Part shown: piece after piece, positions 44,323 to 52,146 of the stretch
Position numbering within the stretch: position 1 is the first letter of the stretch
Layout: each line of letters begins with the position of its first letter
NCBI GenBank assembly: GCA_004558025.1
Contig: SFEG01000006.1
Span: 1 to 64,000 of the forward strand
DNA from: Clostridiales bacterium
Lineage (GTDB): Bacteria; Bacillota; Clostridia; Oscillospirales; Oscillospiraceae
DNA length: 64,000 nucleotides
Reading direction: 5' to 3'
Program-made: the position numbers and the translations under genes
Notes under the pieces: model-generated
Database searches by the model: none
What the model was told of the DNA's origin: nothing
The model's input: only the letters and a program-made list of their open reading frames with translations

Positions 44323-44544
44323 GGCACGGTCACCGACCCCGACTACGTAAAAAAGATATCCTCCGACAGCTTTGAGATGACAGTCGATATGGAGACCGGC
44401 GTGCTTCTTGATTTCAAAGGTTTTTCGGGCGGTGAGCTTACTCAGCACATTGAAATGAAAAATATACGCTTCCTCTCTTCCGGCGCGGATAACGGCATAC
44501 GCAGCGCCGCGGAGGAAGCGGTGAAAAATATGAGTATTCATTAA
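44284..44544 (+). pseudogene. Orphan C-terminal gene fragment
   Basis: In a different frame from the SurA-like remnant and overlapping its end, an 86-codon stretch reads LVISGTVTDPDYVKKISSDS, FEMTVDMETGVLLDFKGFSG, IEMKNIRFLSSGAD and ends SIH. It has no credible ribosome binding site or N-terminal part. The composition looks like real protein (beta strand with conserved Gly/Asp turns), so it is probably the 3' end of a second gene fused onto the first by deletion. Confidence 0.5.
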
Positions 44545-44556
44545 GGAGGTCACGAC

Positions 44557-44820
44557 ATGGACAAAAGATGCCCGTACTGCGGCGGCGAGATGCTGCTCGG
44601 GTACATGCAGAGCCGTGACGGCGTATACTGGAGCATGAAGAAAAAACTTGTTCCGGCGCTCCCCGGGCTTGCGAAGGATGAGCTGTATCTGTCGGCCGGC
44701 AGCGCAGCTGTCCAGGCGTACAACTGCCCGAAGTGCCGCGCGATACTGATAAGCTATAAGGACTATCCATATGACCACCCGGTATTTCATTTGGAGGGAA
44801 ACGGAGATGAAGAAAAGTAA
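44557..44820 (+). CDS. Small zinc-ribbon protein (DUF6487-like)
   Basis: 87 residues. MDKRCPYCGGEMLLGYM gives one CxxC pair and NCPKCRAI the second, spaced by a beta segment (GVYWSMKKKLVPALP). This is the short zinc-ribbon family, often annotated PF20097, that occurs widely in Clostridia without known function. AAGGAGG lies before the ATG. It overlaps the downstream lipoprotein gene by 14 nt. Confidence 0.8.
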   Translation: MDKRCPYCGGEMLLGYMQSRDGVYWSMKKKLVPALPGLAKDELYLSAGSAAVQAYNCPKCRAILISYKDYPYDHPVFHLEGNGDEEK

Positions 44821-45544
44821 GGTCATATTCGCACTTCTCGCCCTGGGCATGCTGCTTACTCTCTGCGCCTGCAGCAGAAGAAGCTTCAGCGCCGACTGCG
44901 GCTTCGTGCCCGTCGAGGGCTACATTGCCATGGCCATGGACGAGCGCGAAGGGATTGTTATGAGCCTTGAGTTTTACGGAAACGCAAACGATGTGAAGCT
45001 GCTTGAAAACGCGGCGGATATTTCTTTTCACAATATTGACGGGCTTGTTGTCATAAAGGGCGGCTCCGTCACGCCGCTTGAGCCGAAGGATGGGTACGAG
45101 CGGTGCAGGCTCGATGTTTATATGACGCCGGATAAGCCCGGCAAGGCCGTCTGCAAACAGCTGAGCATCCGCCTTCCGCATGTTGAGAGCAGAGTATTTC
45201 CCGATATCGGCAGCATAAGCTTTCAGGTGGATGAGACTTCGCTTTCCGATCCGGCTATCGACGTGTCGGATTCGCCGACGCAGGCCGATAGAAGCCGGCT
45301 GCCGTATAAGTACACTATCTTGGGCGAAGTCATCGCAGACGGCATAGGGCCGCGGCTCAAGTCTATCCAGTACAGTGCCGAGCATCGCATCGTGTTCAGC
45401 GAGGCGCTTGGCGGCCAGAAGCAGATAAACGGCGAGATAGGACTTACCGGCGACACAGTCAAGATCATACGGCCAAGGCTTGTGATGTCGTCGTTCATGG
45501 ACAACGATATAGCGACCTACGGGCCTGTTTGCTATTGTAAATAA
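44807..45544 (+). CDS. Putative lipoprotein of unknown function
   Basis: 245 residues from ATG 44807 (GGAG upstream). Signal peptide with lipobox LTLCAC (Cys22). The mature part is mixed alpha/beta, with DGLVVIKGGSVTPLEP and RCRLDVYMTPDKPGKAV segments but no motif I recognise. It is probably membrane-tethered outside the cell. It is translated together with the zinc-ribbon gene and ends at a strong shared terminator. Confidence 0.75.
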   Translation: MKKSKVIFALLALGMLLTLCACSRRSFSADCGFVPVEGYIAMAMDEREGIVMSLEFYGNANDVKLLENAADISFHNIDGLVVIKGGSVTPLEPKDGYERCRLDVYMTPDKPGKAVCKQLSIRLPHVESRVFPDIGSISFQVDETSLSDPAIDVSDSPTQADRSRLPYKYTILGEVIADGIGPRLKSIQYSAEHRIVFSEALGGQKQINGEIGLTGDTVKIIRPRLVMSSFMDNDIATYGPVCYCK

Positions 45545-45586
45545 AAAAATCTCGGCAATACTTTGTGTATTGCCGAGATTTTTTAT
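45544..45586. terminator. Bidirectional terminator between lipoprotein and potD
   Basis: A perfect 17-bp-class stem, AAATCTCGGCAATAC with its complement around TTTGT, flanked by A and T runs. Confidence 0.9.
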
Positions 45587-46770
45587 TGTTTCCACTTCTT
45601 GCATCGGTTTGCTATGCGTTTTTTCTTCCGCACGTTATGGATGACAAAGTATGCCGCGAGCAGCACGACGACAGCGCACATGCACACGATGGCATAGGTG
45701 TCCACACCACCCTGAGTCTTGACCTGAAGCCAAAGTGAATCGGTGAAGCGGCTCGTGTCCTCGGAGAGGTTAATAAACGCCCTGCCGTTTGAGAGCGTCT
45801 CCTGCGTGGGATAGGCGATCTCGCTTGCGGCGGTGTCGGGATCCATGTACTGCTTTGCCTCGGATATCGGCGTTGAGTAGCCGAGGTAATCGAGGTTCTC
45901 ACCCGATATCTCGGGATCGCACAGGAAGTTGATATACGCCTCGGCCGCGGCCTTGTTCTGGCAGCCCTTTGGGATGCAGGCAGCGTCGATGAAGAGATTG
46001 AAGCCCTCCTTCGGGAAGTAAAAGCCGAGGTCGGGGTTCTCCTGCACCATGAGCAGATAGTCGCCTGCGTAGTACGGCGCTATCCACGCCTCCTCGCGCT
46101 CCATCTTGCTGAAGATCTGATCCATGACATAGCCCTGCACGAGCGGCTTCTGCTCAATGAGCTTATATGCCGCCGAGCGCAGCTCGTCCTGATCCTCGGA
46201 GTTAATGTCTATGCCCAGCAGCAGCTCCGATATTGCGAACGCGTCGCGTGGGTTATCGAACATTAGTATCTTTCCGGAGTACTTATCATTCCACAAAAGA
46301 TCCCATGAGCCGAGGTCCGACTCGGAAACATACTTTTTGTTGTAGATAATACCGACAGTTCCCCAGGTGTAGGGCACGGAGTATTTGTTCTCCGGGTCGT
46401 AGGACGTGTTTTTGTACGCATCGTCCACAAGGGCATAGTTGGGGATGTTCGAGTAGTCAAGCTCCTCAAGCATGTCCTCGGCGATAAGGCGGGCTATCAT
46501 ATAGTCCGAGGGGATGATGACGTCATAGGTGCTGCCGCCGGTCTTGAGCTTGGTGTACATAGTCTCGTTCGAATCGAAGGTCATGTAGTTCACCTTGATG
46601 CCGGTTTTTTCGGTGAAGGCTTTGTTCACGTCGATATATCCGTCGGTGCCGTCGGAGATATACTGCCCCCAGTTGTAGACGTTTATGGTGACATCGTCGG
46701 CTTTTGCCTGCACGGGCAGCATGGTGAAGACCACAAGGACGCACAGCAGAAGCGGTATTATCCTTTTCAT
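45583..46770 (-). CDS. potD: Polyamine-binding protein PotD with C-terminal membrane anchor
   Basis: 395 residues. The signal peptide (1-25, ending AKADD) has no lipobox. The mature protein is a PotD/PotF-type binding protein (VYNWGQYISDGTDGYID, YDVIIPSDYMIARLI, YSVPYTWGTVGIIYNKKYV, SDPDTAASEIAYPTQ-type C-terminal lobe). The last 40 residues include a hydrophobic segment (about 358-378) and a basic tail KKKRIANRCKKWKQ, so it is held by a C-terminal transmembrane helix instead of lipid. It overlaps potC by 4 nt. Confidence 0.93.
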   Translation of the reverse strand: MKRIIPLLLCVLVVFTMLPVQAKADDVTINVYNWGQYISDGTDGYIDVNKAFTEKTGIKVNYMTFDSNETMYTKLKTGGSTYDVIIPSDYMIARLIAEDMLEELDYSNIPNYALVDDAYKNTSYDPENKYSVPYTWGTVGIIYNKKYVSESDLGSWDLLWNDKYSGKILMFDNPRDAFAISELLLGIDINSEDQDELRSAAYKLIEQKPLVQGYVMDQIFSKMEREEAWIAPYYAGDYLLMVQENPDLGFYFPKEGFNLFIDAACIPKGCQNKAAAEAYINFLCDPEISGENLDYLGYSTPISEAKQYMDPDTAASEIAYPTQETLSNGRAFINLSEDTSRFTDSLWLQVKTQGGVDTYAIVCMCAVVVLLAAYFVIHNVRKKKRIANRCKKWKQ

Positions 46771-47603
46771 GCGCCCACCTTCTTTCCGCGGCGGAACGCA
46801 CGGCGATTTTCGCGCGAGCGCTTTGCGTCACGCTCCTGCAGGAGATTCATGAGTACCATGACGATGAGTATTGCGGCAAACAAAAGTGTAAACAGCGCAT
46901 ATATTTTCGGCTGCAGGGGCTTTTTTGTGTAGTTATAAATCTCGACCGGCAGGGTCACGAAGCGCGGGCCATAAACAAAATAGCTGATGACAAAATCGTC
47001 AAGGCTCATTGTGAAGGCCATGAGCGCGCCGGATATGATGCCCGGCGTTATCTCGTGGATGACGACCATGTAAAACGCCTGCCACGGCGTGCAGCCGAGG
47101 TCGAGTGCAGCCTCGCGCAGGTTGGGATCCATCTGCTTTAATTTCGGCATGACCGAGAGGATGACATAGGGCAGATTGAAGGTTATGTGCGCTATGAGAA
47201 GCGTCGCAAAGCCGAGGATGTTGTTTATCTTCAGCATCGTCCCAACAAAGGCGAAAAGCAGCGCAAGCGAAACGCCCGTTACGATCTCGGGGTTAGTCAG
47301 CGGGATATTCGTAACGCCCATCGTGAAGCGGCGAAGGCGCGGGCCCATGGAATGTATGCCGAGGGCGGCGCAGGTGCCGAGTATAGTTGCGAATATCGAG
47401 GACAGAAGCGCGACGATAACGGAGTTCAGCAGCAGCGGCAGCAGCACGCTGTCACGGAAAAGCTCGGAGTAGTTATCAAGCGTAAAGCCCTTGAACACCG
47501 CAATATCCATGCCGCTGTTGAATGAGCCGACAGCCAGGACGATCATCGGGATATACAGGAACAGCAGGACGATGATGGTGAAAACCTTGTTGAAATTCTT
47601 CAC
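46767..47603 (-). CDS. potC: Spermidine/putrescine ABC permease PotC
   Basis: 278 residues, six membrane segments. The permease coupling motif EAALDLGCTPWQAFYMVVI (EAA loop) is clear, followed by ITPGIISGALMAFTMSLDDFVISYF, typical of PotC. It forms the channel with PotB, energised by PotA and fed by PotD. ATGA overlaps join it to potB upstream and potD downstream. The C-terminus is basic (RSRENRRAFRRGKKV). Confidence 0.96.
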   Translation of the reverse strand: MKNFNKVFTIIVLLFLYIPMIVLAVGSFNSGMDIAVFKGFTLDNYSELFRDSVLLPLLLNSVIVALLSSIFATILGTCAALGIHSMGPRLRRFTMGVTNIPLTNPEIVTGVSLALLFAFVGTMLKINNILGFATLLIAHITFNLPYVILSVMPKLKQMDPNLREAALDLGCTPWQAFYMVVIHEITPGIISGALMAFTMSLDDFVISYFVYGPRFVTLPVEIYNYTKKPLQPKIYALFTLLFAAILIVMVLMNLLQERDAKRSRENRRAFRRGKKVGA

Positions 47604-48412
47604 AGCGTCACGACCTCCTCTTCCTCATCGCCGAAGCGGTTCATGACCCCGATGCAGATAAATATCATCACCATCAGGATAAGGCTGAGCGCAGCGCCGA
47701 GGTTCGGGTTATACGCCGTTTTGAACTGGCTTTCGATAACGTCGCCGATGAGCGTCGTTCCCGACGAGCCGAGCTTCTGCGAGATATAAAACGTAGAAAC
47801 GGCCGGCACGAACACCATCGTAAAGCCCGAGATTATGCCGGGCACGGACAGCGGAAGGATAACGCGCTTAAACACGTTAACGCCGTTGCAGCCGAGATCC
47901 TGCGCGGCCTCGATGAGGCGGCGGTCGATCTTCATGATGACCGTGTACAGCGGCATTATCATGTACGGCAGATAGTTATACACCATGCCGAGCACGACGG
48001 CACCGTTATTGCGTATAAGCGGCAGGGGCTCGAGCCCAAGCGAGGTTATAAAATTATTTATGATGCCGGTATCCTCCGTAAGCGCGACCCAGGCGAGGGT
48101 GCGCAGAAGGAAGCTTATGCACATCGGCAGCATAACGAGCATATACAGGAATCGCTGCGTCGTCTCCTTGCAGTTTGCTATAAAATACGCCACGGGATAG
48201 CCGATGACGATGCAGATCAGCGAGGAGATGAGCGCGAGCCATATGCTCTTTATGAGTATCGGCATATAGTTTCCGAGGTTTGCTATGTTTGCGAAGGTAA
48301 ATTCGCCCGTAGCCGCGTCCGTGAACGCATAGTAGGCGACTATCGCGAGCGGCACTATCGTAAACAGCGCCATCCACACGAGGTACGGAGCCGCGAGAGC
48401 TTTATTCTTCAT
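47600..48412 (-). CDS. potB: Spermidine/putrescine ABC permease PotB
   Basis: 270 residues from ATG 48412, overlapping potA by 11 nt. Six membrane segments start at LAAPYLVWMALFTIVPLAIV. The EAA loop is EAAQDLGCNGVNVFKRVILP, followed by SVPGIISGFTMVFVPAVSTF, typical of PotB. An upstream open extension in the same frame is the acidic-tail region of potA read out of register and is not used. Confidence 0.95.
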   Translation of the reverse strand: MKNKALAAPYLVWMALFTIVPLAIVAYYAFTDAATGEFTFANIANLGNYMPILIKSIWLALISSLICIVIGYPVAYFIANCKETTQRFLYMLVMLPMCISFLLRTLAWVALTEDTGIINNFITSLGLEPLPLIRNNGAVVLGMVYNYLPYMIMPLYTVIMKIDRRLIEAAQDLGCNGVNVFKRVILPLSVPGIISGFTMVFVPAVSTFYISQKLGSSGTTLIGDVIESQFKTAYNPNLGAALSLILMVMIFICIGVMNRFGDEEEEVVTL

Positions 48413-49568
48413 CTTCGCCGCCCTCCGAGGCCTCCTCACTCTCTTCGGCATCTTCCGGATAGAGGTCGGGGTCATCCATATCATCGTACTCGGCGGAATA
48501 GGAGCTGTAGTCGCCGAACTGGCCGGAGTACTCGCTCTTATGCATGATGTGTATATCCTCGGGCTCAAGGCGGATGCCGATATACGAGCCGACCTCGTAG
48601 AAGTCAGTCGTCTGGATAAGCCACTTGAAGCCTTTGAAATCGACTATCGTATCATAATGCACGCCCTTAAACGTTACCGAGGTGACGGTTCCGCACAGGT
48701 GTCCGTCATCGGGGGCGACGATGTCGATATCCTCGGGGCGGATAACGACGTCGACGGGCTCGTTTTTCTCAAAGCCGAAGTCGACGCATTTGAACTTGCG
48801 GCCGAAGAATTTGACCAGTCTGTCCTCAAGCATAACGCCGTCGAGGATGTTGCTTTCGCCGATGAAGTCCGCGACAAATGCGTTTTTCGGCTCGTTATAG
48901 ATATCCTCGGGCGTGCCGATCTGCTGGATGCGGCCCTTATCCATGACGACGACAGTGTCGGACATGGAAAGCGCCTCCTCCTGATCGTGGGTCACATATA
49001 TAAAAGTGATGCCCATCGCCTGCTGGATACGCTTGAGCTCGTTCTGCATATCCTTGCGAAGACGTAGGTCAAGAGCGCCGAGCGGCTCGTCAAGCAGCAG
49101 CACCTTCGGACGGTTAACCAGTGCGCGAGCTATGGCGACACGCTGCTGCTGACCGCCGGACAGCTGCGATACCTTGCGGTTTTCAAAGCCCTTGAGGCTT
49201 ACGATCTCGAGCATTTCCGTAACGCGCTCGTCGATCTCCTCCTCGGGAAGCTTTGCAAGGCGCAGTCCGAAAGCCACGTTTTCGTACACATCAAGGTGCG
49301 GAAACAGCGCATACTTCTGGAATACCGTGTTGACCTTACGTTTGTGAGGCGGGACATCATTGATCCTCACGCCGTCAAAAAGCACGTCGCCGCCGGTGGG
49401 CTTTATAAAGCCGCCGATGATCCTGAGCGTGGTGGTCTTGCCGCAGCCGGATGGACCCAACAGCGTGAGGAATTCCTTATCATTAAAATACAGGTTAATA
49501 TCGTTTAAAACGATCTCGTCGTCAAACGCCATTTGACAATTCACAAGGCGAATGAGTTCTTTGGACAT
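48402..49568 (-). CDS. potA: Spermidine/putrescine ABC ATPase PotA
   Basis: 388 residues. The ABC domain has Walker A GPSGCGKTT, signature LSGGQQQRVAIA, Walker B VLLLDEPLGALD and the D-loop/His switch TFIYVTHDQEEAL; a TOBE-type domain (about 245-340) follows. The last 45 residues are a very acidic Tyr/Ser/Glu/Asp-rich tail (SEYSGQFGDYSSYSAEYDD, then a run of Glu) not typical of PotA. It powers the PotBC permease. It is first in the operon, with a good promoter and leader hairpin. Confidence 0.95.
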   Translation of the reverse strand: MSKELIRLVNCQMAFDDEIVLNDINLYFNDKEFLTLLGPSGCGKTTTLRIIGGFIKPTGGDVLFDGVRINDVPPHKRKVNTVFQKYALFPHLDVYENVAFGLRLAKLPEEEIDERVTEMLEIVSLKGFENRKVSQLSGGQQQRVAIARALVNRPKVLLLDEPLGALDLRLRKDMQNELKRIQQAMGITFIYVTHDQEEALSMSDTVVVMDKGRIQQIGTPEDIYNEPKNAFVADFIGESNILDGVMLEDRLVKFFGRKFKCVDFGFEKNEPVDVVIRPEDIDIVAPDDGHLCGTVTSVTFKGVHYDTIVDFKGFKWLIQTTDFYEVGSYIGIRLEPEDIHIMHKSEYSGQFGDYSSYSAEYDDMDDPDLYPEDAEESEEASEGGEDEE

Positions 49569-49607
49569 TTATCCTCCCCCATTTCATAAAATAATAAAAA
49601 ATATGAG

Positions 49608-49643
49608 AAAGGACACCACGGACCTGCGTCCGGAGTGCCCTTT
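49608..49643 (-). promoter_or_regulatory. pot operon leader hairpin (possible attenuator) or rlu terminator
   Basis: A long imperfect stem, AAAGGGCACTCCGGAC - GCAG - GTCCGTGGTGTCCTTT on the minus strand, lies right after the predicted pot transcription start and is followed by CTCATATTTTTTATT. It could be a conditional terminator in the pot leader or the terminator of the pseudouridine synthase gene upstream. Confidence 0.55.
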
Positions 49644-49654
49644 GCATCGTGAAC

Positions 49655-49683
49655 AATATACATAATATATCCCGGAAAGTCAA
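49655..49683 (-). promoter_or_regulatory. Sigma-A promoter of pot operon
   Basis: On the minus strand, TTGACT (49683-49678) and TATATT (49660-49655) are 17 nt apart, about 87 nt upstream of potA. Confidence 0.7.
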
Positions 49684-49712
49684 CATTTTTCCGCATTTTT
49701 TGCGATAATTTT

Positions 49713-50690
49713 TCAAATACCGTCAAGACAGGCGACACCGAAGTATTTTTCCGCGAATTCAACGCTTTCGACGGTGAATGTTTTGCCTCGTAAATACTCC
49801 AAAATGCCCGCATCGGTCGGGAAGGCAAACTCGAGCTTATATGAATAAAGCGCCTGCCCCTTTTCGCCGAAATTTTTGTTAAAGCGCTCGCTTCCGTATT
49901 TTCCGTCGCCGAGAAGCGGCATACCAGCATGAGACATCTGTGCGCGTATCTGATGCGTGCGGCCTGTGAGCAGCCTGCACTCCATCAGCGAAAGAGCGCC
50001 CGAGGTTTTTATGAGCCTGTACTCGGTGACGGCGGTCTTTGCGCCGGGCTCGGGGCGATTTTTGACATAGACCTGATTTTTCGCCGCATCCTTGAAAAGA
50101 TAGTTTTCCAGCCTGCCGCACGGCTGCTTCGGTCTTCCCTGAACGGCGCAGAGATAATATTTTTCGATCTCCCTGTCGCGGATCTTGTCATTTAATATTC
50201 TCAGTGCCTCGGCATTTTTTGCAGCGATCACTATGCCGCCGGTGTTGCGGTCGATGCGGTTACACAGAGCGGGAGCAAAGGAGTTTTCGCCCCTGGGATC
50301 CCATTCGCCCTTCTGCGCGAGGTAGGCCTGGATATTAGCTATGAGCGTGTTATAATCCCACGCTCCGGCACTGTGGCACAGTACGCCCGGCTTTTTATCG
50401 GCAAGCAGGATATTCTCGTCCTCATAGACGATGTTTATCCTCGGCTTTCCGACCTTGAGATAGGCATTTTCCTCGCGCGGCTTTTCAAAAAACTCATCGT
50501 TTATGTAAAGGCTCAAAACGTCGCCCTCGTTAAGGCGCGTATCGCGCTTTGCGCCTTTGCCGTTAAGCTTTATGCGCTTTATCCTTATGTACTTTTGCAG
50601 CAGCGTTTCCGGCAGCAGCGGCACCGCCTTGCCGACAAAGCGGTCGAGCCGCTGACCTGCGTCGTTTCGCCTTACGGTCAGTTCCTTCAT
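49713..50690 (-). CDS. RluC/RluD-type 23S rRNA pseudouridine synthase
   Basis: 325 residues from ATG 50690 (MKELTVRRNDAGQRLDRFV). The N-terminal S4 RNA-binding domain covers about 1-75; the RluA-family catalytic motif NRIDRNTGGIVIAAK has the catalytic Asp; GRTHQIRAQMSHAGMPLLGD is the second family motif. It converts uridines to pseudouridine in 23S rRNA helix 39 or 69. No strong RBS is visible before the ATG. It is the last gene before the pot promoter on the minus strand. Confidence 0.92.
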   Translation of the reverse strand: MKELTVRRNDAGQRLDRFVGKAVPLLPETLLQKYIRIKRIKLNGKGAKRDTRLNEGDVLSLYINDEFFEKPREENAYLKVGKPRINIVYEDENILLADKKPGVLCHSAGAWDYNTLIANIQAYLAQKGEWDPRGENSFAPALCNRIDRNTGGIVIAAKNAEALRILNDKIRDREIEKYYLCAVQGRPKQPCGRLENYLFKDAAKNQVYVKNRPEPGAKTAVTEYRLIKTSGALSLMECRLLTGRTHQIRAQMSHAGMPLLGDGKYGSERFNKNFGEKGQALYSYKLEFAFPTDAGILEYLRGKTFTVESVEFAEKYFGVACLDGI

Positions 50691-50717
50691 ACGCGATATT
50701 ATACACGCCGAAAACAT

Positions 50718-50752
50718 AAAAAATCAAGCCCCCGAAGATTTTGGGGGCTTGA
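50718..50752 (-). terminator. Terminator of the 27-aa peptide gene
   Basis: The stem TCAAGCCCCC with its complement GGGGGCTTGA around GAAGATTTT is followed on the minus strand by TTTTTTATG. It lies 18 nt past the small gene's stop codon and just upstream of the pseudouridine synthase start. Confidence 0.8.
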
Positions 50753-50770
50753 CGTTATATCATTACTCAA

Positions 50771-50854
50771 TTATGCCTTCTGCATACCCTTAACGGTCAT
50801 CCAAACCATGCCGGTGAGATATGCTGCTGTGAAAATACCGATACCTGCTAACAT
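50771..50854 (-). CDS. 27-residue membrane peptide
   Basis: ATG 50854 with GAAAGGAGCACAAGACA upstream encodes MLAGIGIFTAAYLTGMVWMT followed by VKGMQKA and stop. It is a single hydrophobic helix (about 2-21) ending in a short basic tail, the classic small membrane protein shape. It has its own promoter (TTGATT/TATAAT, 16 nt) and terminator, so it is a free-standing gene rather than noise. Function unknown; it resembles in kind small stress or sporulation membrane peptides. Confidence 0.75.
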   Translation of the reverse strand: MLAGIGIFTAAYLTGMVWMTVKGMQKA

Positions 50855-50910
50855 TGTCTTGTGCTCCTTTCAAATTTAGGCCTTGAGTTTATTTCCTCTT
50901 TGCATTTTTC

Positions 50911-50938
50911 ATTATAGTCATTCCGCCGAGAAAATCAA
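50911..50938 (-). promoter_or_regulatory. Promoter of the 27-aa peptide gene
   Basis: On the minus strand TTGATT (50938-50933) and TATAAT (50916-50911), 16-nt spacing, about 57 nt upstream of ATG 50854. Confidence 0.7.
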
Positions 50939-51230
50939 CTGTTTTTCACAAAAACGAGTTTTGCTTTTTGTGAAAGTTGCACAACAAACTACATTTTGCA
51001 GCCTCATTTTGAAAACTTGCAGAATGGCTTTTGCAGGCATTTTGCAGTTTGCATAATGCAAGGCTTCATTATTCGTTTTACGGCTTTGACGCTTGGCAAA
51101 GGCCTAATTTTTGCAAGTTTACATGCACAGCCGATGCAAAAACGGCGTTATATATGAAATTCAGCTTGCAAGCATCTGCGATTTTGCGGCTGCAAAAGCT
51201 GCATTTTCGCCCGAACCGCAAGCCGACAGC

Positions 51231-51262
51231 GCAAAAACGCGGCGGTAAAACTGCCGCGTTTA
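51231..51262 (-). terminator. Terminator downstream of XRE/membrane pseudogene
   Basis: An 11-bp stem, AAACGCGGCGG paired with CTGCCGCGTTT (one G-T pair), followed on the minus strand by TTTTTGCG. Confidence 0.7.
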
Positions 51263-51346
51263 TTAAGGCATATTAAGAATTTCGTTAAAACAGCACAGCC
51301 GCAAATAAGTTCTGCGCAAAAATGCGTGCGGTTTTGCGCAGCGCAG

Positions 51347-52033
51347 CTATTGCGCCTTGCACGAAGCATCGGCATCCGATGCATTTTCCGGCTTTTTGAG
51401 CGAAAATCCCGCCAATGACGCACCGAGGACAATGTAGACCCATGGGTGATATAAGTTCATATAGTAGAAGGCCCTCGCATATGGCCACCCGAATTCATAT
51501 GTAGCGCCGAAAAATACCCATACAGCAAGTGATAAACCTATGTAAGCTGCCACAGTGAACACTATTACTGCGATTTTCACTATGCGAGTACACTTCGATA
51601 TTAATGGCTTACCCTTGAAAGCAAGCAGGACTACATTCACTATTGTATAGCCAAAAAGTATCCTTACCGTCGTTTTAAGTATCAGCTCTTCGATCGCAAG
51701 CGGCCAAACGATGAATGTCGCATATCTGTATGCCGTAAGCTATCTGCGCAAATACAGATCAAGCCCCCACAGTGCCGCCGTCACGACAGCAAGGATCACG
51801 GCGCTTATTATACGGCGTTTGCGGTCATCGACGGGTCTGCCGTAAAAGACCGTGTTCGCGTCCGCATCCAGCACCTCGGCTATATGCAGGATCATGTCAA
51901 CATCCGGGCGCGTTTTGCCCGTCTCTTAATTTGAAACGGTCTGCCGCGTCACGAACAGCCGCGCGGCCAGTTCCTCCTGCGTGAGGCCCTTGCTCTCGCG
52001 CAGGTCGCGTATGTTCTTCCCTATGTCTCGCAT
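51347..52033 (-). pseudogene. XRE-HTH regulator with membrane domain, two in-frame stops
   Basis: ATG 52033 (GAGGTGATGAC upstream) opens MRDIGKNIRDLRESKGLTQE, a canonical HTH. At the conserved TVSNWETGK motif the Trp codon is TAA. The same frame then continues ETGKTRPDVDMILHIAEVLD, a linker, a membrane segment (RIISAVILAVVTAALWGLDL), a second stop (TAG), and a further membrane domain ending KPENASDADASCKAQ at 51347. All parts share one frame over 229 codons, so the gene was intact recently. The last 97 codons could still be translated from ATG 51640. Confidence 0.85.
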
Positions 52034-52112
52034 GTCATCACCTCGGTCTAAACGTAGCATAAAGCGGCAAATTTGTCACGCAATGATGCTTTTACATATA
52101 CAAAACACACAT

Positions 52113-52140
52113 AAAAAATCAGCCGCGCAAAGGCGACTGA
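52113..52140 (-). terminator. Terminator after yabR
   Basis: The stem TCAGCCGC/GCGACTGA (one G-T-type mismatch) is followed on the minus strand by TTTTTTAT; it closes the long minus-strand run that ends with yabR. Confidence 0.65.
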
Positions 52141-52146
52141 TGATAA

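Larger units (their letters stand above)
50855..51346. other. Long intergenic region with promoter, hairpins and TTGCA-rich repeats
   Basis: Contains the small gene's promoter (50911-50938), a perfect 11-bp inverted repeat TTTCACAAAAA/TTTTTGTGAAA (50944-50975) just upstream of its -35, and many TTGCA/TGCAA copies between about 50990 and 51160. A terminator for the XRE pseudogene is at 51231-51262. No convincing ORF. Confidence 0.6.

Noticed and set aside
44284..44544. The 86-codon frame as an independent gene
   Set aside because: No SD, begins inside another damaged gene, and lacks an N-terminal domain; treated as a fragment.
51920..51950. Stop-codon reassignment or readthrough at the TAA in the XRE gene's TVSN-ETG motif
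   Set aside because: Many intact genes here end in TAA, and a second stop of another type (TAG) lies further on; decay is simpler.
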